This document shows positions 24,064 through 35,690 of a stretch of DNA of 64,000 nucleotides, piece after piece. The position numbers and the translations under genes are program-made. The notes under the pieces were generated by a model, which worked only from the letters and a program-made list of their open reading frames with translations, was not told the origin of the DNA and searched no databases. Source of the DNA: Nicotiana tabacum (Eukaryota; Streptophyta; Magnoliopsida; Solanales; Solanaceae); the NCBI RefSeq assembly GCF_000715075.1, contig NC_134101.1, positions 191,414,103 to 191,478,102 of the forward strand, written 5' to 3'. Within the stretch, counting starts at the first letter, position 1, and each line of letters begins with the position of its first letter.

Positions 24064-25430
24064 ATCCCCAGCAAAAGGGAATTGACAAAAGGATTGACAA
24101 GTGTCAAGAAGGATACCCTTGCCGAAATCAAAGGTTATAAACCTCAAGGCCAAGGCCTGTTGAACAAAGCAAGGAGAGCAGTGAGCATGATTTGGGGAAA
24201 TTCATACTAGACTAAAGGTCGGGGAAATGCCAGTTTCCGAGCTATGCCACAAAAGAAGAGGGATATCCCCAGCAAAAAGGGATTATCCCCAGCAAATAAT
24301 ATCATCCCCAACAAGTTGTGGAGCGCAGAGCAAGGAAGGAGAAAAGGAAAAGTCATCCCAGTAGGAGTATCACAACCAACCACCACGTTTTAAACTAACA
24401 AATTTTGTTTGATTTGAAACAGGTAAAGGAAATGGCATTGATAACAGAAATGCATGCCATAAGGGAGACTGTCAAACTGGGGCAGAAAATTTTCCTTTCA
24501 TTTGGAAAATTTTCTGGAAGTCAGGTACTCATTCGAGGAAGAATAAAGATAGCACCAGTCTCAAGGGAAGTGGTGTTTGAACCAGTGTTGCCCCAACATA
24601 ATAAGTTTAAATGGAGGAAGTATTCCCCAGCAGACAGAATAAAGGGATGACACTTGTGCTCAGAAAAGCAAAAAGCCATTATCATCCCGAGAAGCTTCCA
24701 GAAGAATGAATCATCGACTTGAAGGGATAAAATTCCCCAGCAGCGTTATCCTCAACAACGTTATCCCGAGAAGATAACACTTTTATCCCCAGCAGTGTTG
24801 AAAAAAAAATTGAATTTGAAGGAGGGGAAGAAAGGAGACTTCCCCAGTAGTATTATCCCCAGCAATCAGGCATCCACCTGAAAAACAAGGAAGAGCAGTT
24901 GGAGTATTAGCAATCAGGCGTCCACCTGGAGAACAAGGAAGAGCAGTTGAAGTATCAGCAATCAGGAGCCCACCTGGAGAATAAGGGAATACAATGGAAG
25001 TATCAACAATCAGGAGCCCACCTGGAGAATAAGGGAATACAATTCAAATTTTAAGTAATCAGGAGCCCCCCCTGAAAAACAGAATGGCGTTTTATTTTTG
25101 ACATTATTGGTTGAAGTCAGGAGCCCCCCTGAAGAACAGAATGGTGATTTGTTGGTTGAAATTGGGAGCCCGCCCATATAACAGAGGAATACATTGAGTC
25201 TTTTCATTTCAAAAAAAAAGGGAAGTAGTTTGCAGAGGAATGAAACATCCTACTCAAAAGGAAGTAATTTTGGAAAGAGTAAGATAACATATTTACTCAG
25301 CTGAGTTATCCACAGCAGTGTTAACCCCAGTGGATCATCGAGATGTAGAAGCATCCTCAACAGAGTTTCGGGCAACCCAGAGTGGATAAGGAAGAAAAGG
25401 AAAAGTCATCCCCATCAAAATAATCCCCAG
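24064..25430 (+). repeat. Dispersed TCCCCAGCA motifs in element B
   Basis: About eleven exact or one-off copies (for example near 24066, 24268, 24288, 24626, 24732, 24785, 24855 and 25421), and one more near 27330. They are the reverse complement of the PBS core CTGCTGGGGA at 19030-19039. Confidence 0.75.
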
Positions 25431-25489
25431 CAGTTTCGAGGGAAGACAACACAAGTAAGTAAATAATTCAGGAAGAAGGAAATGGTTCA

Positions 25490-26120
25490 CGCATAGGAGA
25501 CGCACTTCCTAAGTGAAGATTTCATTAATAGGAGACGCATTTCCTCCTAAGTTTAGTTTTACCCATAGGAGAGGCATTTCCTCCTAAGTTTAGTTTCACT
25601 CATAGGAGAGGCATTTCCTCCTAAGTTTAGTTTCACCCATAGGAGAAATATTTCCTCCTAAGTTTGTTTTTACCTATAGGAGATGCATTTCCTCCTAAGT
25701 TTAGTTTTTACCCATAGGAGAGACATTTCCTCCTAAGTTTAGTTTCACCCATAGGAGATGCATTTCCTCCTAAGTTTAGTTTCACCCATAGGAGAAATAT
25801 TTCCTCCTAAGTTTGTTTTTACCCATAGGAGATGCATTTCCTCCTAAGTTTAGTTTTTACCCATAGGAGAGGCATTTCCTCCTAAGTTTAGTTTCACCCA
25901 TAGGAGATGCATTTCCTGCTAAGTTTAGTTTCACCCATAGGAGAGGCATTTCCTCCTAAGTTTAGTTTTTACCCATGGGAGAGGCATTTCCTCCTAAGTT
26001 TAGTTTTACCCATAGGAGACGCATTTCCTCCTAAGTTTACTTTGACTCATAGGATAGGCATTTCCTCCTAAGTTTAGTTTTACCCATATGAGATGCATTT
26101 CCTCCTAAGTTTACTTTGAC
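25490..26120 (+). repeat. Tandem array of about 40-bp units with an internal inverted repeat
   Basis: About sixteen units of CATAGGAGAGGCATTTCCTC followed by CTAAGTTTAGTTTNACC. Each unit contains TAGGAG and CTCCTA, so it can fold into a short hairpin. This array has no counterpart in element A. Confidence 0.9.
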
Positions 26121-26775
26121 GCCTGAAGAGAGGAATGGCGATTATTTTCAAAGTTGTTGTTGAAGTCAGGAGCCCGCCTGAAGAGAGGAAAGGCGTTTTT
26201 AAAAGAAGAAGAAGTCAGGCGTCCACCTAGAGAACGAGGATGAAGAATTTAAGAAGAAGTCAGGACCCCCCTGAAGAACAGAATGACGATATATTGGTTG
26301 AAGTTAGGAGCCCGCCTGAAGAGAGGAATGGCGATTATTTTCAAAGTTGTTGTTGAAGTCAGGAGCCCGCCTGAAGAGAGGAAAGACGTTTTAAAAAGTT
26401 GTTGAAATCTTGCCAACCTAAAGAAAGGAATGGCGATGTATGGTTTGAAGTCAGGAGCCCGCCTGAAGAGAGGAAAGGCGATTATTTCCAAAGTTGTTGT
26501 TGAAGTCAGAAGCCCGCCTGAAGAGAGGAAAGGCGTTTTTAAAAGTTGTTGAAATCTTTCCAACCTAAAGAAAGGAATGACGATGTATTGGTTGAAGTCA
26601 GGAGCCCGTCTGAAGAGAGGAATGACGATTTATTCTCAAAGTTGTTGTTGAAGTCAGGAACCCGCCTGAAGAGAAGAAAGGCGTTTATTTTAAAAGTTGT
26701 GTTGTTGAAGTCAGGAGCCCGCCTGAAGAGAGGAATGGCGCTTATTTTTAAAAGTTGTTGTTGATGTGGGGAGCC
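26120..26775 (+). repeat. Tandem array, GTCAGGAGCCCGCCTGAAGA type
   Basis: About ten diverged units of 55-60 bp with AGGAGCCCGCCTGAAGAGAG and GGCGATTATTTTCAAAGTTG. Earlier scattered units are seen from 24870 to 25170. It derives from the same seed unit as 8395-8545 in element A. Confidence 0.88.
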
Positions 26776-27295
26776 CGCCCAGATAACATAGGCATACATT
26801 TCAGTCTTTACATTTCAGTTGTTGAAGTTGGGAGCCCGCCCATAGAACAGAGGCATACATTCAGTCTTTAATTTCAAGTATTGAAGTTGGGAGCCCGCCC
26901 AGATAACAGAGGCATACATTTCAGTCGTTACATTTCAATCATTGAAGTTGGGAGCCCGCCCATATAACAGAGGCATACATTTCAGTCGTTACATTTCAGT
27001 TGTTGAAGTTGGGAGCCCGCCCATATAACAGAGGCATACATTTCAGTAATTCATTTCAAGTGTTGAAGTTGGGAGCCCGCCCATAGAACAGAGGCATACA
27101 TTTCAGTCTTTTCATTTCAGTGTTGAAGTTGGGAGCCCGCCCATAGAACAGAGGCATACATTTCAGTCTTTAATTTTCAAGTGTTGAAGTTGGGAGCCCG
27201 CCCATATAACAGAGGAATACATTCAGTCTTTAATTTCAAGTATTGAAGTTGGGAGCCCGCCCATAGAACAGAGGCACACATTTCAAGATCAAGTC
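26765..27295 (+). repeat. Tandem array, GTTGGGAGCCCGCCCATA type
   Basis: Nine units of about 60 bp sharing TTGAAGTTGGGAGCCCGCCC and ACAGAGGCATACATTTCAGT. A second sub-family of the same seed repeat as the preceding array. Confidence 0.9.
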
Positions 27296-27606
27296 AGAGG
27301 ACAATAAAACAGAAGGTTACAATAGGAATCCCCAGCAGGAAACAACAAAATTCCCTGGCACCGGGAAACAGAAGGTTGCAACAAGAGGTCACAGTACAAA
27401 CTCAAGTACATGTGTCAAAAGAAGAAAAACACCGGAAGAAATGCAAGCAGACAAGGAAGCAAGGCAACAAAAACAAATTGTACTCTAGCCTAGCTTCTTG
27501 TTTTCTTTTAAGCATGGTGTAACAAGGAGATCGGTAAGCAGTGGTAATAGCATGCAACAACAGTAACAATGCAGTCCCACAGTAGTCCCAGCTACCAAAA
27601 TTTCTC

Positions 27607-27650
27607 GAACTACATTGACCTGATTCCTGTTTAGCCCAGGATATGTAGGA
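27607..27650 (+). other. Recurrent stem-loop motif, copy B4
   Basis: GAACTACATTGACCTGATT, inner arms TCCTG/CAGGA, then TATGTAGGA. Outer arms CTACAT/ATGTAG. Confidence 0.6.
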
Positions 27651-27767
27651 AACCTTTGAAGCAAAGGTTCAGTCAAATCTTTTTCAAAAAATGCTTCACA
27701 CGGAGTACTCGGATGGGCAAAAATCGCTCGCTTTATCTTTGCACGAAAACCCTTCGTGTCTTCGGGC

Positions 27768-27780
27768 AAAGAGGGGCAGC
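27768..27780 (+). promoter_or_regulatory. Polypurine tract of element B
   Basis: AAAGAGGGGCAGC directly precedes the 3' LTR. Confidence 0.8.
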
Positions 27781-30700
27781 TGTAAGCACGTGATTTTTGC
27801 CCTATATGAGAATTACTCCCAAAAAATTCAAAAATAAAATGATTTTTCTTTGGTGTGCAATTTTGTGATATTTTGAATAATTATTTGTATTTGTCTGTGC
27901 GTGTTTATTTGCTAAATTAATAAAAAATACAAAAATATGTCGCATTTTGCATGTAGGATTTAATTCTACAATTGTTAGTAATTAAATTTGTTTTACAAAA
28001 ATTAAAAATTACAAAAATAGGCATCGTTTGCATTTTTAGCATTTAATGTCCAAATATACAATTTTATGCTTAATTATTACTTAATTGTGCGTTAATTGTT
28101 ATTTGGAGTTAATTTGCGCTTTTATAACTTAATTTAATTCTTAATAATAGTTTAAGTATTTTTATAGTTTAGTTTTAGAGAAATAAAAGAAGAAAAGAGA
28201 GCGAAAATATAAAGAAAGTCGGAATTGGGCCTCTTCTTCGATTTCAAGCCATAGGCCCAAAAAATGGCCCAGTCTTCCCTACGACCCAGTCCATTTCGAA
28301 CTGGGTCGCCCCTGTCCATTAACCCAAATACCCAACACCCTTCTTCATTTTTCAAAACACAAAACAAAAACAAAACCAAAAAGAAAAGAAGAAGAAGAAA
28401 ACCCTAAGAAATCCATCCGCCCCCTCCTATCTTCTTCTTCTTCCTCAAGCTTCCCCAAGCTCCTCCCATGGCAGACCTTCCCCCCTCACACCCCTGCCCC
28501 CCTCACGTCAACACACACACAACACAACCACTCTCACCCCCACGACATCCCCTCGCTGCCATGACTGCGTTTTTCAAGTTCGTCGAGCAACTTCTACGCC
28601 ACCATTGTTGCCCGTAGTTGCTTCTCCTCCTGCTGTTGCGTTTTCTTCTTCTCCAACACTGCTGCTGCTGCGTTTTTCATCCTTCATGTTGCTGCTGTGT
28701 CGTCCAAACAAACCACCACAACTGCTGCCCGCCGCGTCCAGCCATGGACGAGCTTCATCGAGCTCGAACTCGAGCTCCCATGGCTGCCGTTGCATCTTCT
28801 CCGACACTACTGCTGCTACTGTTTCGTGCTGCTGCTCCAGCAGTGTTGCTGCTGCTGCCTTCTGCTTGTGGCGGGCTGCCATTGTTCGTTTTAAACGATG
28901 CCAAACGACCACCTTCTTTGGTCGTCCGTTCGTAGTCGTCTTCGACGTCAAGTTATCTTGGTGCGAGATTCGTTCTCGGATAGATTTGTTTACAATCAAT
29001 GTTCGTCATTGATTCATCTCCGGTTAGTTGTTTTTGAGTTTTATTTTTGTCCATATTTTTGTTTGATATTTTCCGGATCCAAAATCGTTAAAGAATTCAA
29101 TTCTTGTTTTGTTCGTTGTTTATCGTTGAAATCATTTTTTCTAGTTTGTTCATGTTCATGTGCTTTGTTAAAATTAATTTTCAGATTTCAAAATAGAAGT
29201 TTAATTAGTTGTTTTCATATTCATTTCATGTTTGTATTATTGTTTAAGTGAATATTTGTTAGTTTGTTGTTTGTTAGATTCAAATTGAAATTTAATTAAC
29301 TATTTCTTCAATTTGTTTCATGTGTTTATGTATTGTTAGAAATTGTTAGTATTGTTAAGTTCAAGTTTAAGTTCATAATTATTTCTTCGTCGATCTTGTT
29401 ATTTGTTTAAAGAATTTAGTTGTGTTAAAGGAATATATTGATTTAATCGTTTAATCCGTCATGTTTGTTGTGTTAAAATAGATTCATTCATGTTCATGTT
29501 TGGATGATCTTGAATCCAAATTTTGTATAGTTTAATTTCTTGTTTACCATTTATGATTATTTCTTGAATTGTTCTCATAATCTTGTTTAAAGTTTAATAT
29601 AAGAATTGTTTATTGTAATGTTGTTAGAGTTGATTTTAAGTTCAATATTATTGAATTTAAGAATCTAAATATACTTGTTTGATTATTGTTGTTGTTTAAA
29701 TCCGAAAAATAGGTTTGTTGTTGCTAAAAATATTGTTCAATCAAATTTTAGTTGTTCTTGGTTGTTCAATTTGTGTTCATGTGATTTGTTGTTGAAATAT
29801 TGTTAAAATCATGTTCATGTGATATTGTTGTTATGATGTTCATCCGTGTTCATATTGTTGTTTGAACATTGTTAGAAATTGATCATATTGTCTATATTTT
29901 GGTTAAGTTTGATTAATTGATGTGTTATAGCTGATGGGTAGTTTGGTAAATTTGTAATACGTTTAGGGGTAGTTTGGTAATTTCAGTAAGGTCAGAAGGG
30001 GTAGTTTAGGAATTGTACATTTTGTAATTGTTTATTTGAAGCATGGGGGACAAAATGAAATGGGGTGGGTTGTGATATGATTATTTAATATAAAGGGAGG
30101 ACAAGATTTAATTTAAAGGGGAATCTTGCATTATTTTAAATGAAGCATGGGGGACAAAATGAAATGGGGTGGTGTGATATGTTTATTTAATGTAATGGGG
30201 ATGAGTGGGAAGATAATGGGTTGTGTAGAGAAAAAGTATTGATTTTAATTAATTGAAAGGTTTATGGGATGGGTTATATATGTGAAGTCTTGAAATCAAA
30301 TACAGGGAGAAAGAGAAAAATACACAGATACGAGAGAGAGAAACAAATCTGAAAATAAGAGAGAGAAAAGGGCTGAACATTTAAGAGATAAAAATTCCGA
30401 AAAATATTTAAGATTTCAAAATAAAAAAAAAACTAAAAAAATATTCTGCTTTCTTTTGTTGTTTGAAATCAGAATTAATTGTTGTTTCATCAAAGCTGGA
30501 AGATTTTTTTTTTTTGGATTACTACTCCACTGGTTTGTTACTGTTGCTGGGCTATTGTTGCTGTGTTGTACTGATTTTACTACTGCTGCTGATTCTCATA
30601 TTCATTTTCTTTTGCTTCCAATATCAGGTACACAACTGAAAAGCTGGTTATTGTAATCTGAAATATGAAGCATGAATACATATGAAGAATGAAAATTTGA

Positions 30701-32007
30701 AGTTTTAATTTCGTTTTTTTTTCTTTGTTTCTTTTGTTGATTGTATTTAAGCTATTTCATGAATTACTAAATAATAGCTGGAATAAGAAAATAATATCAT
30801 AAGTTAGTCTATAATAAATCAGTTCGGCAAAACAGGTTAATTCATTAGCTATGAAGGCTTCAAGATTGTAGGTTGATCATGAACAAGTAGCTAAATTTAG
30901 TTAAAACATGAATTTAAATTAAACAACGTAAATTAGGCATTAAGGCATGACTTGAGCTTAAGCAAGATTAGAAGAACGTTTAAGTCTAATAAACTTTCTA
31001 ATAAGCTTTAGTAATTATGGTTAAATCTAGTTTCAAATGATTGTGAATAATTAATCTCAATAATATTTTTTTAAAAAAAATAATAACAATGCTGAGTTTT
31101 AATCTAGCTATATTTGTTTATTTTGAATATTAGTTGTTGAATTTTTATTTTATTTAAAATTTCGAAATTAAGAGTAAAATTCTTTTTTTTCATCAATATT
31201 TGTATTAACCAAGCAATTAGCATGTCATGTTTTCTTAAAATTATAAAAGCTAGTAATTAATTAGGATTTTTATTTCTTTATTTTAGAGACTAATTTTTAT
31301 AGAAAAAATGTAGTCGCTTTAAGATTTGTCCATTTAAATAAATGAGATGAGCCTCGCTTAATGAAATGTATAGATTTCGGGGCCCTCAATAAATGTACAG
31401 TTAATTGCTTAGAATTAGGGAGGAGCCGTTTTAGCAAATTTCACGGCCCTACCCAAAATAATGACACGCTAGTCGCTCTAGGCGCGTATTTAATAATGTT
31501 ATTTCCTTAAATATGGGTGTGCATTTATGTAACCCAAATCTAAATCTCAACGGAGTCGAAATGTGTCGATAACCACGGGTGCAATTGATTGCGACGTGAT
31601 TTGAAATACGTTTTCACAATGTTGCAATTTTTCGTAAAATAATAACAATAAATAAAAAGAATAATAAAAGTGGCTAAGGGATAAAATTTGCACATAAGTT
31701 TATAATACGTATTATATTAGATAATCAAGCCGAATATAACAGTTAAGCGACCGTGCTAGAACCACGGAACTCGGGAATGCCTAACACCTTCTCCCGGGTT
31801 AACAGAATTCCTTATCCGGATTTCTGGTGCGCAGACTGTAATACAGAGTCATTCTTTTCCTCGATTCGGGATTAAAATAGGTGACTTGGGACACCCTAAA
31901 TCTCCCAAGTGGCGACTCTGAAATAAAGAAATAAATCCCGTTTCGACTGTCCTTTAATTGGAAAAAACTCCTGTACCCCCGCGAGGGCGGAAAAAGGAGG
32001 TGTGACA
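27781..32007 (+). repeat. 3' LTR of element B (4227 bp)
   Basis: Near-identical to 14781-19017. Differences counted by eye: about 21 substitutions and several homopolymer length changes (for example the T runs near 30504 and 30718 and the A/T run near 31063). Ends TGTGACA at 32007. Confidence 0.95.
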
Positions 32008-32012
32008 CTCTT
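32008..32012 (+). repeat. Target-site duplication, right copy (CTCTT)
   Basis: CTCTT, identical to 14776-14780. Confidence 0.93.
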
Positions 32013-32177
32013 CCTCCTCTACTCTCCGTTAACATACTTCACTTAAGAATATAACACTCAATTCAAGGATTTGTGAAACGTTCTCTCAATCTCTCTCAAA
32101 AGAATGTCACAAGTACGGCTCTAAGTACCATATGCTTGCCCCTCATTAAATCACACTAATATAAGTTCACTCGGCGG

Positions 32178-34941
32178 TGTCACAAGTGCACGATCTACTA
32201 GAATAGTACATACAAGGGTCTGAAATAAATATAAAATTGTCTGAAGGAAAATACATAGCTAAATAAAAGGGAGGGGGACTCCAGGAGCTCCTGGCGCTGA
32301 GCAGATGCACCTCAAGTCTCTACAAGGTTGATCAATCCAAGCATGCTAATAGCCGCTGTTGGGACCGACTCCAAAATCTGCACAAGAAGTGTAAAGTGTA
32401 GTATGAGTACAACCGACCCTATATACTCTGTAATTGTCGAGCCTAGCTTCGACGAAATAGTGACGAGGCTAAGGTAGGTCACCTATACTACAACCTATAT
32501 GCAGTATACAATAAAGGCAGAAAAAGTAAATACGGTACAAAATAAGGCAGTCAACAGAAGATAATAGCTACAGTCTTAAGAAATAAGCCGGTGTCGTTCA
32601 GAATTACCAATCCTTAGAGTCTCAAATGAAAATACTGAAAACCAATACAGCTCAAGGAAATAGAAACACATAGGTTGTTGCGGCGCACAACCCGATTCCA
32701 CCGTACAATACATGATGCTCCCTTATTTCGTCGTAACAATATCAATATATATATATATATATATATATGCATAACTCGATCCCACCATATATCAATATCA
32801 GTATCATAATTCACCTTTATTTCACCGTATCAATCCATCCTTATTCCACCTGTTGCGGCCTGCAACCCGATCTCGCCGTATCAGTACAAATTCACCCTTA
32901 TTGCACCATATCAATCCACGTTTATTTCACCTATTGCGATGTGCAACCCGATCATACCATATCAGTACCAAATGATCAATGTGTACAATCAAATCAATAA
33001 TTCAACTCACAAGGATCTCTACGATCAATGAATACGACGCTGAATCAGAAAGGAAACCTTGTAAAACATGGGAATTCACATAAATAATACTACACAGTGA
33101 GGCCAGTCCAGTAATTGACAATTAGAAGGTGCAAGTAAGTTAATTTAAGCAAATAACAAGGAATCATGAAACTATGAAAAGATCTAACATTATTAACAGG
33201 AGAAAACATTGATTCACATGTAGCAATTAAGCATGGAAGGCATTTAGGGCATATAGCAATTAAGACAGGAAAGGAGATATTATGGAAAGCGGAAAAATCA
33301 GGGAAAACAAGAAGTTCGGCGGGGTATAAGCACTCGTCACATCGCATATACGCTGTAACACATGAAAATCACATAGCACATAATCCGAGGGTCCCTAATT
33401 CCCTCAAGTCAAGGTTAGACTCAACACTTACCTCGCTCCAAAGATCACTCAAAGCTCAACCACAACTTTGCCTTTCAAACAAGCCTTCGAACCAATAATA
33501 TCTAGCAAATTGCCAACCAAACGATTCAAAATAAGCCTTAGGAATTACCCACGATTGCAAAAAGATTCAATTTAGGTCATTATTGAAAAAGTCAACTTCG
33601 GGGCCCATTTGGTCCAAACCTAAAATTCGGACCAAAACTCGATTACCCATTCACCCCCGAGTTTGGTTATGTAATTTATTTTGGAATCCGACCTCAATTT
33701 GAGGTCAAAATCCCAATTTTACAAAAATTCCTAATTCTACCCAAACCCCCAATTTTTACCATGAAAATACTAGATTTTAGGTTGAAATCTTAGGAAATGT
33801 AATGAAAGATTGAAAGAAAATAGATTAGAAACACTCACCGATGATTTGGGGAAGAAGGGTTCTTGGGAAAATCGCCTCTAGGGTTTTCTTCTTTTGAAAA
33901 TTTGAAGAATGAGAGAAAATCTCGTTTTTCAGCCATTATACCAGTTGCAGGTGTCGCAAATTGCGACCTGGGTTGCAATTATGAACCCTGCAAATGCGAG
34001 TTTTTCTTCGCAAGTGTGAAGTCTCACAATTCCTGCTATCATCGCAATTGCGATGACTTGTTCGCAATTGCGAACAGTGCCCTCATCGCAATTGCAACCA
34101 AATGATCACAAATGCGAACTTAGTGCTGACCCAACCCTCTTCGCAAATACGAAGGATTTGTCGCAAATGCGAATCAGACAGAGGTTGCAAATGCGAGACA
34201 TAGGTTGCAAATGCGAAGCCTGACCTTGCATTTGTGAGGTCTGAGGCCTGCACCAGAACTGAAGCACACTAGCAATGTTTCTAAGTCCAAATTCACTCCG
34301 TAGTCTATACGAAACTCACCCGAGCTCACGGGGCTCCAAACCAAACATTCACACAAGTCCAAAAACATCATACGAACGTGCTCACACGATTAAATCGCCA
34401 AAACAATACCTAGAGCTACGAATTGAACACCAAATCAAATAAAATTTTGAAGAAAACTTTGAAACTTCTATTTTAACAACCGGACGGCCGAACCACGTCA
34501 AACCAACCTCGTTTCTCACAAAACTTGACAGACTAGTCATAAATATAGTAATGGATCTATATCGGGTTTCGGAACTAAAATACGGACTCGTATCAATAAA
34601 GTCAAACATTGGTCAAACTTTCAAATTTCAACAAAATGCGATAACTCTAGTTAGGGACCTTCGAATTCGATTCTGGGCATACGCCCAAGTCCCAAATCAT
34701 GATACTGACTCACCAGGGCGTCAAAACACAGATCCAAGTCTGTTTGCTCAAAATGTTGACCGAAGTCAACTCAAATAGATTTCAAGGAAAAAATTTCATA
34801 TTTTGATCTGTTTTTAACATAAAAGCTTTCTGAAAAAACTCTTGGACTGTGCACGCAAATCGAAAAGGGCTAAAATGAGGTATTTGAGGCTTCAAAATAC
34901 ACAATTAGGTTCTAAAACATAAGATGACCTATCAGGTCACA
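32178..34941 (-). repeat. Antisense LTR of a gypsy element, solo or truncated
   Basis: On the minus strand the block runs from TGTGACCTGATAGGTCATCT to CGTGCACTTGTGACA, with TG...CA ends. It carries the segment CGAGCCTAGCTTCGACGAAA, which I associate with Tekay/Del-type LTRs of Solanaceae. It includes direct repeats around TTGCGGCGYRCAACCCGATC (32680-32960), an (AT)n run at 32746-32768 and a cluster of CGCAATTGCGA / TCGCAAATGCGAA repeats at 33950-34230. Flanking 5-mers (GGCGG left, AATAT right) do not match, so I cannot show a clean solo LTR. No coding frame. Confidence 0.65.
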
Positions 34942-34980
34942 AATATTATAGTATGTTTGTTTTGAATATAGATTTTAAGA

Positions 34981-35284
34981 GCCCGTTTGGACATAATTTT
35001 TTTTCCTTTTTTTTTCAAAACAAATTCACCTTTTTTCGAAATCAATGTTTGTTCATAAAATTTTCAATTTTCACTTGAAGATACATTTTGAAAATTTTCG
35101 AAAAGTTGAAAAACTACAAAAAGCTATTTTTCAAACTTTTCACTCAAATCACTCATAAAACTTCAGAAACAACATAAACTGAATTTTATGTTCAAACACA
35201 ACTCTAAATTTCAAATACCATTTTCACTTGAAATTTTTTTTTTTACCATTTTTTGGGATTTTACAATTTTTATGTCCAAACGCT
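34981..35284. mobile_element. MITE with GTTTGGACATAA terminal inverted repeats
   Basis: The left end CCCGTTTGGACATAATTTTT and the right end AATTTTTATGTCCAAACGCT are inverted copies. The interior is A/T-rich and partly self-complementary (TTTTGAAAATTTTCGAAAAG). About 300 bp and non-coding. The superfamily is not certain, and I see no clear target duplication. Confidence 0.75.
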
Positions 35285-35690
35285 TACTAAATTAGAATAT
35301 TGTGGTTTTTTTTGGTTAAAATATTGTATTCTTTATTAGAATATTTTGGTTTGAATTATATATTCTTCATTACACTATTGTAATTTTGGTATATTTGGTT
35401 TGGATAATGTATTTTAAATTAGAATATTGTGGTATGTTCGATTTGAATACTACATTTAAAATTAGAATATTGCGGTATGTTCGATTTTAAATATTGTATT
35501 CTAAATCAGAATATTGTGAAATGTTCGATTTCACTATTGTATTCTAAATTAGAATATTGTAGTTTGTTTGATTTGAATATTGTATTTTTCATTAGGATGG
35601 TATAATGTATTGGTTTGAATAGTATATTTTAGTATTTTATTTTAGTTTAGATATTGTATTCCAAGTTAGAACATTTTTACCTTATTATAG
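35285..35690. repeat. Diverged tandem repeat, TTAGAATATTGTGGTATGTT type
   Basis: Six to seven degenerate units of about 55-60 bp built from AAATTAGAATATTGTGGTAT, TTCGATTTGAATA and TTGTATTCTAAA. It starts directly after the MITE. Confidence 0.75.

Larger units (their letters stand above)
14781..32007 (+). mobile_element. Complete non-autonomous Ogre/Tat-like LTR retrotransposon (element B, 17.2 kb)
   Basis: Both LTRs, a matching 5-bp target duplication (CTCTT), a primer-binding site and a polypurine tract are present, so the insertion is structurally whole. The 8.76-kb internal region codes only for a shortened gag; no protease, reverse transcriptase or integrase motif is visible. My hand comparison of the LTRs gives about 21 substitutions in about 4.2 kb (near 0.5%), mostly transitions, plus length changes in homopolymers. 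That implies recent movement, with enzymes supplied by another copy. It is related to element A but has its own 3' repeat arrays. Confidence 0.93.

Noticed and set aside
32173..34946. Calling 32178-34941 a solo LTR
   Set aside because: TG...CA ends are present but the flanking five bases differ (GGCGG versus AATAT), so truncation or recombination cannot be excluded.
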